Below are positions 1-8,472 of a stretch of DNA of 64,000 nucleotides, piece by piece. Both the position numbers and the translations under genes were made by a program. Numbering within the stretch: position 1 is the first letter of the stretch; every line of letters starts with the position of its first letter. Location of the stretch: NCBI GenBank assembly GCA_011525875.1, contig WYBN01000012.1, positions 62,001-126,000 on the forward strand, given 5' to 3'. Source of the stretch: Melioribacteraceae bacterium. Lineage in GTDB: Bacteria; Bacteroidota; Ignavibacteria; Ignavibacteriales; Melioribacteraceae. A model generated the notes under the pieces. The model saw only the letters and a program-made list of their open reading frames with translations. It ran no database searches and was not told where the DNA came from.

Positions 1-2
1 GA

Positions 3-182
3 TTAGGAAGCGGCATCGAAAGTGTATCGTGGGGTTCTATGATACAATCGGGTCAGGAATATTTATCCTCTGCTTGGTGGATGCTTGTAATGCCCGGAGT
101 TGTTCTCGTTATAACTCTCTTTGTGTTCAATGAAGCCGGCAGCCGTATAAGAAAGAAATTGAATCCGAGAATAACAATATGA
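3..182 (+). CDS. ABC transporter permease, DppC/OppC type (C-terminal fragment)
   Basis: The window opens inside a gene; 59 codons are visible before the TGA at 180-182. The visible end reads as the last part of a dipeptide/oligopeptide ABC permease: a 'SWGSMIQSGQEYLSSAWW' segment, one hydrophobic helix (VMPGVVLVITLFVF), then the basic cytoplasmic tail that ends DppC/OppC proteins (NEAGSRIRKKLNPR). These permeases form half of the inner-membrane channel for imported peptides or nickel; the partner genes must lie upstream of the window. The stop overlaps the ATG of the next gene (ATGA), so the two are probably translated together. Family assignment rests on the conserved C-terminal pattern only; the substrate cannot be told. 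Confidence 0.75.
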   Translation, partial: LGSGIESVSWGSMIQSGQEYLSSAWWMLVMPGVVLVITLFVFNEAGSRIRKKLNPRITI

Positions 183-3100
183 TAAACGATCGTTTTGAGA
201 TAATAAAAAAGATAGGCGAGGGCAGAAGTAAAGTGTTTCTTTGTGTTGATCATTTTGCTCCTGAATTATTATTTGCGATGAAAGTATTGCCTAATCAATC
301 TGCTGATAAAGAGAAAGCTGCATTTATTGAAGAATTTCGTTTGCTTAGAAGATTAATGCATCCGAATATAATTACCGTTTTTGAAATAGGGGTTGTCTGT
401 TCGCTCGGAGCTGATTATAAAGAAGAATTTGAAATCTCTGAAGATGACATGTTTTTCACTCTCGAGTATTTCGAGGGGCAGGAATTGACTTATTTTATTA
501 ATAGGATGAATCAAGAAAAATTACTTTCTCTCATCCAGCAAATTTCAAATGTGCTTTATTATTTGCATTTAGGCAACTATGTTTATTTTGATCTCAAACC
601 CGAAAACCTGCTAGTAAAGGAGCGAGAAAACAGTTTTGAAATAAAATTTATAGATTTTGGATTTGCTGAATATTTCCCGCAGAGAAGCGTAGGTGCAAAC
701 CGAGGGACACCGCAGTACATTGCGCCCGAAATCATTAAACATGAAACGGTTGATCATCGCGCAGATCTCTATTCTCTTGGCATCATGCTCTATGAAATAG
801 TCTTCGGAGTATTGCCGTTTAATGAAACCGATCACCTCGATATTTACAAAGCACACATCAAAGGGGACTTCATTTACCCCCAATCGGACTATTCGGAAGA
901 AATAATTCAATCTATAAAAAAACTTCTCCATAAGAATCCGGAAGAACGATTTCATTCCGTCATTAGTTTGATGGATTATCTCAACATAGATTATCAGTAT
1001 GAGCTTGCAACCGCCGCTTCGATGATTACACAGGTGATTTTACGGCATGATGAAACAGAAAAGATTAAAGAATATCTAACCAATGAATTCAATGGAGAAA
1101 TACTTTCTATTTCCGGTCGGGAGGGAATTGGTAAATCAACTTTATTGGAATTGCTTCACTCTAACGGCAATGATTTTATTTTCATTAATAGATCAACCAA
1201 CAATTCTCAGCCGTTCTGGAAAATTTTATTGTACAATCTTCTCTACACTAAGCTGCTATACAACAAGGTTGATGATTCGTTAAAAAAATACATCACTCTT
1301 CATCTTAGACCCGAAGCACAAAACTTCTTAAGTGAATTGAAATCAATATTTTCAAAGATAACGCGGCTGGGGCGGTTTACAATTATTATTGATGATGTGG
1401 ATAGTCTTAATAACCTCAACTTAGAAATTTTAGAAAACATTCTGCCTGTTTTGCTTGCCAACTCTATTAAAGTAATTATTGCCGCCCATGAAAAATCTGA
1501 AGTTCTTTTCAACACTGAATTGAATATTCGAAAGTTTCCTGTGCGGACACTAAACGATAATGAAATTGATAAGATTATTGATCAAAGCTTTGCCGAATAT
1601 TTCCCAAAGAAGAAATTTAGAGAATTAGTTAAAAAGTTTTGCGACAATACACCGGGCAATATCGAAAAATTGTACAAAGATTTAATTCATCTGTCAATTA
1701 TTAAATTCGATGTATCAGCGCCGCTGATTTTATTTGATGAAAATACTTCCATTCAACTAAAAAATTCATTAGACCATATTCACAATTCAATTTATGAAAA
1801 TTTGACAGACAATGAAAAATATATCGCCGGGGTAATTTCCGCATTAAATATTCCAGCCGTACCGAACACAATAAGCGATATAATTGGGATGGAATCGGAA
1901 GAGGCATATAGTGTATTAGAATCTCTACAACAGAAAAATATATTCGTGAGACAGAATCTGAGTGTTTTTCTTCGGTTTACATCCCAAACGCTAAAAGAAT
2001 TTGTTTACAATTCAATTACCGACAAAAAGAAAATTCATCAGATGCTGTCTTCATGGCTTGATAAGCATTATGAACAATATGACACTCATGAATATATTTA
2101 TCAGCTGCAGGCTTCGGGAAGGGAAAAGGACGCTTTTAATATTATTTTGAGCGAATCAGAAAAGGCTGAAAAATCATTTTTTTTCTCCTATGCTAAACAA
2201 ATTTTATTATTGGCTGATAAACTGAATCTCACCCTCAGCGAAAGGATTGAATACAAATATCGCTTATGTAAAATTTTATTAAACCTGGGAGATGCAAATT
2301 CATGTTCGTTAGTTCTAAACGAACTATTAAATTATGAATTAAGCGACGAATTACGCCACAGGGTCAGATTGGTAAAAGCTAAAGTATTAGCGCAGATGGG
2401 TGAATTGGATGGGAGTCTGCTTATGCTTCACAGCGAAGAGGAACGCTGCGTTGACAGCGAAGAATACACATGGCTTCAATTAGAAAAAGCAGGCATCTAT
2501 CTTGACCTGAACAAATTTGAAAGAGTAAGAGAAATCTGCTCTGAGCTTTTAAATGGTAAGGCGCAAAATAATTTAATTAAAGGCAAGACATATAATCTTC
2601 TTGGACTTGAATCGTTTTATGCCGACAACAATCTCGAAAACTCGGTAAACTATTTTATACGGGCTCTTAACTGCTATGAGCAAGAAAATGATTTAGCTTT
2701 GATAAGCGGCATGCAGGTGAATATTGGAAACATTTATAATATTATGGGTAATTATAATCAATCCCTCCATTATTGGAATAAAGCACTCCAGATTAATAAC
2801 TCTGTAGGTAATATTGGACAAGAGGCACGACTAAATATGAATTTGGGAATTTACTACAGTGACCAAGGCAATTATGAAAAAGCTATTTCAAACTACGATA
2901 GAGCATATCAAATATTTTCCGCAACCGGTAATAAAATATCTCAGGGTTTAGTTATGTCAAATCTCGCTGAGTCTTTTATGGCAATTGGCGGTTATCAAAG
3001 CGCATTTCAAAAATTAACTCAGGCTGCCAAACTATTTACTGACTTAAATAAAACAGATGAAAAATTTGAAGTGGATTTTCTGTTCTGTAAATTGTTTTAT

Positions 3101-3769
3101 CTTTTGGATTATGAGGAAGGATTAAAAAACAAGCTGTCGCAAATGAGAAATATGATTTATGCAAAACCAGAATTTGCAAACAGTTATAAATTAGATTATG
3201 CCTCGCTCTTTCTAATTATATTGCGGCGGAATAAAGACGAGTTAATAGATAGAATACCAAGCGTATTAGATAGAATTTTTGACAACGAAGATTTACAGAG
3301 CTACTACGAGTTGCAATTCCTTCAGATTGAATTTTTAGTAGAGCTGAAAGATTTTCACAAGGCTTTCGAACTTATTAATAAGTTGGAAAATAAAAACCGC
3401 TTTTTGGATAGAATATTTCCCCGGGCTAAAATTGAATATTTACTCGGTAAAATCGCTCGAGAGATCCAAACGGATAAACTAGAGCCGTCAATTAACTATT
3501 TATTGAATGGGCTAAAAATTATCGAAAATGAAAGCCTTTCAGAACTTACTTTACAGATTTTACTTGGAGTATCTATGGAATTTGCTGAAAGAGGCAATTA
3601 TAAAAAAGCGGAATATCACTATGTCTATGCCGAACGATTATTGAGCTTTTTCGTCAATAACATCACAGATGATGAGTTAAAAGGAATCTATCTTAACAGC
3701 AGAAAGTATTTAGAATACCAGCAAGATTTAAATAGTCTAAAGCATTTCTTAAGTTCTGAAGCCAAATAG
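179..3769 (+). CDS. Ser/Thr protein kinase fused to a NACHT/AAA-type ATPase and a TPR tail
   Basis: A 1196-residue cytoplasmic protein with no membrane segment. Residues 1-270 form a Hanks-type kinase: glycine loop GEGRSKVF at 13-20, ATP-anchoring K35, catalytic D138 in YFDLKPENL, D159 of DFG and a later APE motif. The usual HRD motif is YFD, so this is a non-RD kinase, but Asp, Lys and Asn are all kept. Residues 300-560 hold a P-loop ATPase (GREGIGKS at 313-320; Walker B with IIIDDVDS near 402-409), followed by a winged-helix-like stretch. The C-terminal half is helical with several TPR units (for example MQVNIGNIYNIMGNYNQ and LNMNLGIYYSDQGNYEK). The layout recalls PknK-type STAND kinases: ligand or partner binding by the TPRs would gate the ATPase and kinase. 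It overlaps the upstream permease stop by 4 bases. The target is unknown. Confidence 0.85.
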   Translation: MINDRFEIIKKIGEGRSKVFLCVDHFAPELLFAMKVLPNQSADKEKAAFIEEFRLLRRLMHPNIITVFEIGVVCSLGADYKEEFEISEDDMFFTLEYFEGQELTYFINRMNQEKLLSLIQQISNVLYYLHLGNYVYFDLKPENLLVKERENSFEIKFIDFGFAEYFPQRSVGANRGTPQYIAPEIIKHETVDHRADLYSLGIMLYEIVFGVLPFNETDHLDIYKAHIKGDFIYPQSDYSEEIIQSIKKLLHKNPEERFHSVISLMDYLNIDYQYELATAASMITQVILRHDETEKIKEYLTNEFNGEILSISGREGIGKSTLLELLHSNGNDFIFINRSTNNSQPFWKILLYNLLYTKLLYNKVDDSLKKYITLHLRPEAQNFLSELKSIFSKITRLGRFTIIIDDVDSLNNLNLEILENILPVLLANSIKVIIAAHEKSEVLFNTELNIRKFPVRTLNDNEIDKIIDQSFAEYFPKKKFRELVKKFCDNTPGNIEKLYKDLIHLSIIKFDVSAPLILFDENTSIQLKNSLDHIHNSIYENLTDNEKYIAGVISALNIPAVPNTISDIIGMESEEAYSVLESLQQKNIFVRQNLSVFLRFTSQTLKEFVYNSITDKKKIHQMLSSWLDKHYEQYDTHEYIYQLQASGREKDAFNIILSESEKAEKSFFFSYAKQILLLADKLNLTLSERIEYKYRLCKILLNLGDANSCSLVLNELLNYELSDELRHRVRLVKAKVLAQMGELDGSLLMLHSEEERCVDSEEYTWLQLEKAGIYLDLNKFERVREICSELLNGKAQNNLIKGKTYNLLGLESFYADNNLENSVNYFIRALNCYEQENDLALISGMQVNIGNIYNIMGNYNQSLHYWNKALQINNSVGNIGQEARLNMNLGIYYSDQGNYEKAISNYDRAYQIFSATGNKISQGLVMSNLAESFMAIGGYQSAFQKLTQAAKLFTDLNKTDEKFEVDFLFCKLFYLLDYEEGLKNKLSQMRNMIYAKPEFANSYKLDYASLFLIILRRNKDELIDRIPSVLDRIFDNEDLQSYYELQFLQIEFLVELKDFHKAFELINKLENKNRFLDRIFPRAKIEYLLGKIAREIQTDKLEPSINYLLNGLKIIENESLSELTLQILLGVSMEFAERGNYKKAEYHYVYAERLLSFFVNNITDDELKGIYLNSRKYLEYQQDLNSLKHFLSSEAK

Positions 3770-3922
3770 TTTTGAAATTCCGTATTTATTACAGGTAAAT
3801 TATACATGTTGTTGTTTTAATAATGAATTTTTCGTTGAAAAATGCGTATTAATTATGGCACTAATATTGAAAAACTCTGGTAAGTTTAAAAGAGTTTTTA
3901 TCCATATAATTTGAGGTGCAAA

Positions 3923-4453
3923 ATGAAAAAATTATTAGCTTTATCTTTATTACTTGCAATAGCGTTTTTCGGTTGCTCCGAACAGAATTCATTAGTAGGT
4001 CCAACCGCCTCCCAAAGTAGAGAGTTTATCGAGATTTCTCCCTCTTCTTCTTTAGCAAAGACAACCACTTTTTCAGGTACAATCAATGGTGCAGCCGGCG
4101 GAGAAATTTTAATAAATGCTGGAGGACCCAAAGCTGTTAGTGGAAATTTACTTTTCCCGGCTGGAGCGTTTGATGGAGAAGAAACTTTTGCTATTTCAGT
4201 AAATCAAGTTAAAGCATATATAGATTTTTCACCCTCTCCATTCGAATTCTCAGAGGATTTATCATTTAATATCGCTTTTTATGGTGTCAATCTGCATAGA
4301 ATTAATCCCGATGAAGTTCTTTTCGGCTATTTCGGTTCGAACGGAGAATTTGTTGATGCTGGTGGAACAATTACTGTTGACCAGGAAAATAATGTTCTTT
4401 CAGTGCAAGGAGCTGTTATATCTCATTTTTCAAGATATGGTTTTACTCGTTAA
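3923..4453 (+). CDS. Small secreted lipoprotein, possibly with a ZU5-like domain
   Basis: A 176-residue protein. The ATG at 3923 is chosen because GAGGTG lies just ahead at 3913-3918; a TTG further upstream has nothing in its favour. The N-terminus is a lipoprotein signal (MKK, hydrophobic run, then FFGCSEQN), so the mature protein should be attached through Cys to a membrane outside the cytoplasm. The middle (GGEILINAGG, then LLFPAGAF) resembles the glycine-rich and 'PAGAF' strands of ZU5-type beta-sandwich domains, which is inference from pattern only. An AT-rich imperfect stem (AAAACTC at 3871-3877 with GAGTTTT at 3892-3898) sits in the leader. No function can be assigned. Confidence 0.7.
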   Translation: MKKLLALSLLLAIAFFGCSEQNSLVGPTASQSREFIEISPSSSLAKTTTFSGTINGAAGGEILINAGGPKAVSGNLLFPAGAFDGEETFAISVNQVKAYIDFSPSPFEFSEDLSFNIAFYGVNLHRINPDEVLFGYFGSNGEFVDAGGTITVDQENNVLSVQGAVISHFSRYGFTR

Positions 4454-4491
4454 ATTTCTATAAATTAAACGAGAATTCGAAAGGGGAAAAT

Positions 4492-5748
4492 GTGAAAAAA
4501 ATAAATACAGCATACGTAGATGATTTCTTTGAAGATTATTATCGTCTCCTAAAGTCTTATATGAAGACGGAGGGTCTTGGAGAATTTTCTAAAATGTTAC
4601 TGCTGCATCCTGCACGGAACTCACAGATTGATTTCCATCAAAACAAGAATACCCAGCCATTCAGTTTTGATGGAACGAGAAGCAAAGAAGTGATGCTTCG
4701 AACGCAGATTGATCATGCCATTACCTTTACAGACAAAGTACCAAACACAAAAAAACACCTCAAATTATTGCTGGCGCTTGGAAAGCTCTCCACTCAACGT
4801 GGAGAGCTTTCTCTTTCTTCCGATATTTATAGTCGAATCCTATTCAAAACTATAGGCAAGAAGGAATATGCAGCTGAGAAAGCATATGCATATCTCGGGA
4901 TCAGCCGTGTGTTCAGCTATCAGGCAAAATGGAAAGAAAGCCACGCCTATGCTCAACAAGCAAAAGCAATATTCGAAGACATACAGAACTTTAAAGGGCG
5001 TGCAGAAATCGAAAACCTGATTGGTACTTTTTATGCTGAAAAAGGTGATCTGGCAAAAGCTAAAGAATGCTTATCCAGCGCATTAAAGATTATTCAAAAG
5101 AAAAAGGATACTCAACTTATTGCAATGATCGAAACTAATCTTGGCATTTGTAACAATATTGCCGGGAATTATAAGTCTGCGGAAAAATACTTTAAGCTTG
5201 CTCTCACAAAATTCACGAAGTTGAAAGATGGGAAAAGGATCGCTGAGAATTATCACAATATGGGCATGCTGTTTACCAAGATGAAAAAATATTCGGAAGC
5301 GCTGAGGTATTTTAAAATGAGTATTGCAAAATCTAAGAAAGCTAATTATTTGCAGACACTTGCAATCTCGTATCTGGCATCTGCCTTTATTTATGCGAGA
5401 CAGAAAAACACCAAGCAGGCTTCAGAATATATTGGGTTAAGTCAATCCTATAGTTATTATATAAATGACCGGCTTACAGTAGCCGATATATATAAAGTAA
5501 AGGGTATTATCGAAAAACTCAATAAAAATTTCTTTGTTGCAGAAAGTTATTTGTTGACAAGTTTGCGAATCAATAATGAATTAAATAATAAACTGAATTA
5601 TGCCGAAACAGCTCTGGAATTAGCATTACTGCACCGCGAACTTGGCAATGAAAACGATTCTAACAGTTATTTATTTATTGCAAAGAAATATTTTGCCAAG
5701 GCTGGGGCTGAAGAAGATGCAAAAGAAGTCTCGACGATGATGAATTGA
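4492..5748 (+). CDS. Tetratricopeptide-repeat protein
   Basis: A 418-residue soluble protein starting with GTG at 4492, supported by AAGGGG at 4481-4486. No signal peptide or membrane segment. From about residue 85 onward it is a continuous array of TPR-type helical hairpins (for example NLIGTFYAEKGDLAKAKECL, then NLGICNNIAGNYKSAEKYF, then NMGMLFTKMKKYSEALRYF), similar in spacing to the C-terminal TPRs of the kinase-ATPase gene upstream and to Rap/MalT-type scaffolds. The N-terminal 80 residues are different and unrecognised. It probably works as a protein-protein adaptor in the same signalling block as the kinase and the histidine kinase that follows. A perfect 13-bp inverted repeat lies inside the coding region at 4781-4811. 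Confidence 0.8.
   Translation: MKKINTAYVDDFFEDYYRLLKSYMKTEGLGEFSKMLLLHPARNSQIDFHQNKNTQPFSFDGTRSKEVMLRTQIDHAITFTDKVPNTKKHLKLLLALGKLSTQRGELSLSSDIYSRILFKTIGKKEYAAEKAYAYLGISRVFSYQAKWKESHAYAQQAKAIFEDIQNFKGRAEIENLIGTFYAEKGDLAKAKECLSSALKIIQKKKDTQLIAMIETNLGICNNIAGNYKSAEKYFKLALTKFTKLKDGKRIAENYHNMGMLFTKMKKYSEALRYFKMSIAKSKKANYLQTLAISYLASAFIYARQKNTKQASEYIGLSQSYSYYINDRLTVADIYKVKGIIEKLNKNFFVAESYLLTSLRINNELNNKLNYAETALELALLHRELGNENDSNSYLFIAKKYFAKAGAEEDAKEVSTMMN
4781..4811 (+). repeat. Perfect 13-bp inverted repeat inside a TPR gene
   Basis: GAAAGCTCTCCAC at 4781-4793 is followed by a five-base loop (TCAAC) and its exact reverse complement at 4799-4811, then a pyrimidine-rich stretch (TCTTTCTTCC). The stem is much richer in G and C than the surrounding coding sequence. 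In RNA it would form a stable hairpin around codons 97-107 of the TPR gene and resembles an intrinsic terminator without a proper U-run. Function unknown; see findings. Confidence 0.8.
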
Positions 5749-5831
5749 TAGACCCGGTGTGTTTTTGTCATTTTTTATTTTGAGCTTTTGTTTATATTAG
5801 TCCAATTATAAAATTATTTTCAATCCGGATT

Positions 5832-7169
5832 ATGAAATTCTCTGAATTTAGGGACAGTATAAACAAAAGCTTAAATTTTTCTTACGTGGAAGACTCATCT
5901 GAAAAATTTGCTAACCTAGAATTAATTCTTAAAATTGTCAATACAATCAATAAAAGCTTGATATTGGATGAAGTTCTTGAACTTGTTCTATCAAGTGCAA
6001 TATCACTTACAGCTTCCGATCGTGGATTTATAGTTCTTGTTGATGATAATTCAAAGTTAGAATTTAAACTTGGTGTTGATGCGAACGGCAGCAAGTTGAA
6101 CAAGTCGTCTTTCAATGTAAGTGCATCCGTAATTGATGAAGTTTTTAAGACTGGAATTTCAAAATTCTTGGAATCAGCTCAAAATGAAAACGGAAAGAAG
6201 GCAAGAAAAAGCGTTCTTAATCTTGAACTTGAAACAATTCTTTGTTCACCATTAATTACCGGAGACCGTAAGGTAGGAGTAATTTACGTTGATAGTAAGA
6301 AGTTACAAAAAATTAACGTAAAGGAAATTACTGACACTTTTGAGATACTTGCCGGGCAGGCAGCCACAGCAATAAGGAATGCACAGCTCTATCAGGGGCA
6401 GCTTAATGCGTATAATGCGCTGCAGGAATTAAATAAAGAATTAATTATTGCTAAAGAAAAAGCTGAAAAATCTGATAAGTTGAAATCTGAATTTCTTGCT
6501 CAAATGTCGCATGAGATTAGAACCCCGATTCATATAATGATGAGCTATGCTTCATTGATTAAAGATGAGGTTGAGGATTCTGTTGACGATGAATTTCAGA
6601 AAAACTTTATTGCAGTTGATGAAGCGGGCAAAAGAATCATTAGAACAACAGACCTGATTTTGAATATGGCTCAAATTTCGACCGGAAGTTATGATTTTGA
6701 ACCCACAGATTTTGCTCTATATGATGATGTCCTAAAACTTCTTGAAATTGAATACAGTTCTGTTGCAAAAAAGAAAAACTTAGCATTCAAAATGAATATT
6801 AAAGACAAGAATGTAATGGTGCATGCTGATAGATATTCTGTGTCACAAATATTCAATAATCTTTTGGATAACGCCCTCAAATTTACCAATAGCGGTGAGA
6901 TCACGGTTGATATTGATGAAGATGAATATCACAATATTATCGTCGTGGTTAATGATACAGGGATTGGAATTTCTAAGGATTATCTCCCTAATATGTTTCA
7001 GCCGTTTAGCCAGGAGCATCAAGGCTACAATAGAAAATTTGACGGGAATGGTTTAGGGCTTGCACTGGTCAAAAAATACTGCGATATGAACAATGCGAAG
7101 ATTATGGTTGAGAGTAAACAGAATTTTGGTTCAACTTTTACCGTAATAATACCGGCAAAGGAAAAATGA
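5832..7169 (+). CDS. Soluble GAF-domain sensor histidine kinase
   Basis: 445 residues without membrane segments, so a cytoplasmic sensor. A GAF domain covers roughly 25-190 (ASDRGFIVLVDD, later CSPLITGDRKVGVIYVDS), followed by a coiled-coil linker (KELIIAKEKAEKSDKLKSE). The HisKA box is FLAQMSHEIRTPIH with phosphate-accepting H227. The ATPase domain has an N-box (NNLLDNALKFT, near 343), a G1 box (DTGIGI, near 375) and a G2 box (GNGLGLAL). All catalytic residues are present. No response regulator gene lies next to it, so its partner is elsewhere. It follows the TPR and Ser/Thr-kinase genes on the same strand with an 83-base gap. The signal sensed by the GAF domain cannot be read from sequence. 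Confidence 0.92.
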   Translation: MKFSEFRDSINKSLNFSYVEDSSEKFANLELILKIVNTINKSLILDEVLELVLSSAISLTASDRGFIVLVDDNSKLEFKLGVDANGSKLNKSSFNVSASVIDEVFKTGISKFLESAQNENGKKARKSVLNLELETILCSPLITGDRKVGVIYVDSKKLQKINVKEITDTFEILAGQAATAIRNAQLYQGQLNAYNALQELNKELIIAKEKAEKSDKLKSEFLAQMSHEIRTPIHIMMSYASLIKDEVEDSVDDEFQKNFIAVDEAGKRIIRTTDLILNMAQISTGSYDFEPTDFALYDDVLKLLEIEYSSVAKKKNLAFKMNIKDKNVMVHADRYSVSQIFNNLLDNALKFTNSGEITVDIDEDEYHNIIVVVNDTGIGISKDYLPNMFQPFSQEHQGYNRKFDGNGLGLALVKKYCDMNNAKIMVESKQNFGSTFTVIIPAKEK

Positions 7170-7188
7170 TTCTATAGCAATTCATCGA

Positions 7189-7386
7189 TCAGGATTTCAA
7201 TACCTTCTCATCAATATATTTTATTTTACTGCCATAGCAGCTATGGCTATCGTTTCCGGGAGTGCTGCAATGCCCTCCACCGCAGCATCCTGAATCATTT
7301 TTCTTATATTTACTAAAATGTAGAGCAAGAGCCATTCCGCTTATTGCTAATACGAATAAAGCTATTATAATCGCGAATTGTAACAT
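7189..7386 (-). CDS. nqrM: Small membrane protein, NqrM-like (Na+-NQR maturation)
   Basis: A 65-residue protein with one N-terminal membrane helix (FAIIIALFVLAISGMALAL), a short basic stretch, then a cysteine cluster (GCCGGGHC and a further Cys in SHSCYG). It is the last gene of the nqr-apbE run, 2 bases after the apbE stop, with AAGGA before its ATG. NqrM proteins have this build (one helix, then four cysteines near a CGG motif) and are needed to place the Fe centre between NqrD and NqrE. The match rests on architecture and position rather than clear sequence identity: the cysteine spacing differs from the proteobacterial form, so a different small metal-handling protein is possible. Confidence 0.6.
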   Translation of the reverse strand: MLQFAIIIALFVLAISGMALALHFSKYKKNDSGCCGGGHCSTPGNDSHSCYGSKIKYIDEKVLKS

Positions 7387-7388
7387 AT

Positions 7389-8450
7389 TTATTCCTTTCT
7401 GTATTCGAAGAGTTCTAAAAATTTAGGACTCTTTTTTATTTCGAATTCGTCATCAACCCTAACAATTAAATAAACCGGAAGTTCCATTTCAACAGCGAAA
7501 TCAAATCCTTTTTCGGGACCCATTACAAATATTGCCGTGGCAAATCCATCTGCTCTCAGACATGTTGAATCAATCACAGTAACTGATGCAAGTTTGTGCA
7601 CGATTGGTTTTCCTGTTTTTGGGTCAATAGTGTGTGAATATCTAATGCCGTTTTCTTCAAAGTAATTCCAATAATCGCCGGATGTTGCCAACGCCATTTT
7701 ATTTAGGGGTACAATATAATTTATGCTGCCCGACTGATCAGGTGTAGAAACTCCGATTTTCCAGAATTCACCGTTTTGATTTTTCCCGGCAGCCCGCACT
7801 TCTCCTCCAATTTCCACCATAATATTTTCGAAACCAATGCCCTTAAGAAAATTGAATACTTTATCTACACCGAAACCTTTTGCCGTAGAAGAAAGGTCGC
7901 ATTTAAGACCTCCGATTTTCTTTCTGACAGCAGCGGGATTAAATACGAGTTCAAGCTGATTCAGACCTGTAAGTTTTATACTTTCTGAAATCTCGGTATC
8001 TGTTGGAATTTTCCTTGGTCGCTCATCGGGTCCGAAACCCCATATATTGACTAATGGTGCAATTGTTATGTCCAAAGCTCCGTTTGTTAAATAACCGAGT
8101 TCAATTGATTGGTGAAGAACAAAAGCAAAATCTTCCGATATACTAAACCATGTTAGACTGTCTCTATGATTAAAAACTGAAATTTCTGATGCCGGGATAT
8201 AGGTTGACATCTGCGCGTTAACTTCGACGAGAACAGAATCTATCTTTCTCTGTATCCAGTCGGGGTCGAAATCATAATTTCCATTTTGATAAACAACTTT
8301 TATTGAATATGTGGTACCCATAGTGCTTCCTGCAAAAGAAAGATCTGAAACCGGGTTTTCTTTTGAACATGAAGTAGCAATTAAAAGAAGAGGCAATAAT
8401 AATAACTTCCTCAGCGTAAGAATAACTTTTATTAAAATATGTTTCTGCAT
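7389..8450 (-). CDS. apbE: FAD:protein FMN transferase (ApbE lipoprotein)
   Basis: 353 residues from the ATG at 8450, chosen because TAGGA precedes it; an upstream in-frame start would run far into nqrF without a signal peptide. The N-terminus is a lipoprotein signal ending in IATSC. ApbE uses FAD and Mg2+ to attach FMN through a phosphoester to Thr or Ser in target proteins outside the inner membrane. Family motifs are intact: FAGSTMGTTYSI, KGFGVDKV, GGEVRAAGKN, SHTIDPKTGKP and RADGFATAIFVMG. Its position directly after nqrF marks NqrB and NqrC as the substrates; both carry suitable acceptor sites here (NqrB T230, NqrC T233). The gap to nqrF is 22 bases. Confidence 0.95.
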   Translation of the reverse strand: MQKHILIKVILTLRKLLLLPLLLIATSCSKENPVSDLSFAGSTMGTTYSIKVVYQNGNYDFDPDWIQRKIDSVLVEVNAQMSTYIPASEISVFNHRDSLTWFSISEDFAFVLHQSIELGYLTNGALDITIAPLVNIWGFGPDERPRKIPTDTEISESIKLTGLNQLELVFNPAAVRKKIGGLKCDLSSTAKGFGVDKVFNFLKGIGFENIMVEIGGEVRAAGKNQNGEFWKIGVSTPDQSGSINYIVPLNKMALATSGDYWNYFEENGIRYSHTIDPKTGKPIVHKLASVTVIDSTCLRADGFATAIFVMGPEKGFDFAVEMELPVYLIVRVDDEFEIKKSPKFLELFEYRKE

Positions 8451-8472
8451 ATAAATCCTAATTGAATAACAA

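Noticed and set aside
5749..5831. Bacteroidota-type promoter (TTTG ... TAnnTTTG) ahead of the GAF histidine kinase
   Set aside because: Only partial matches (TATTTTG) with wrong spacing; not reported as a promoter.
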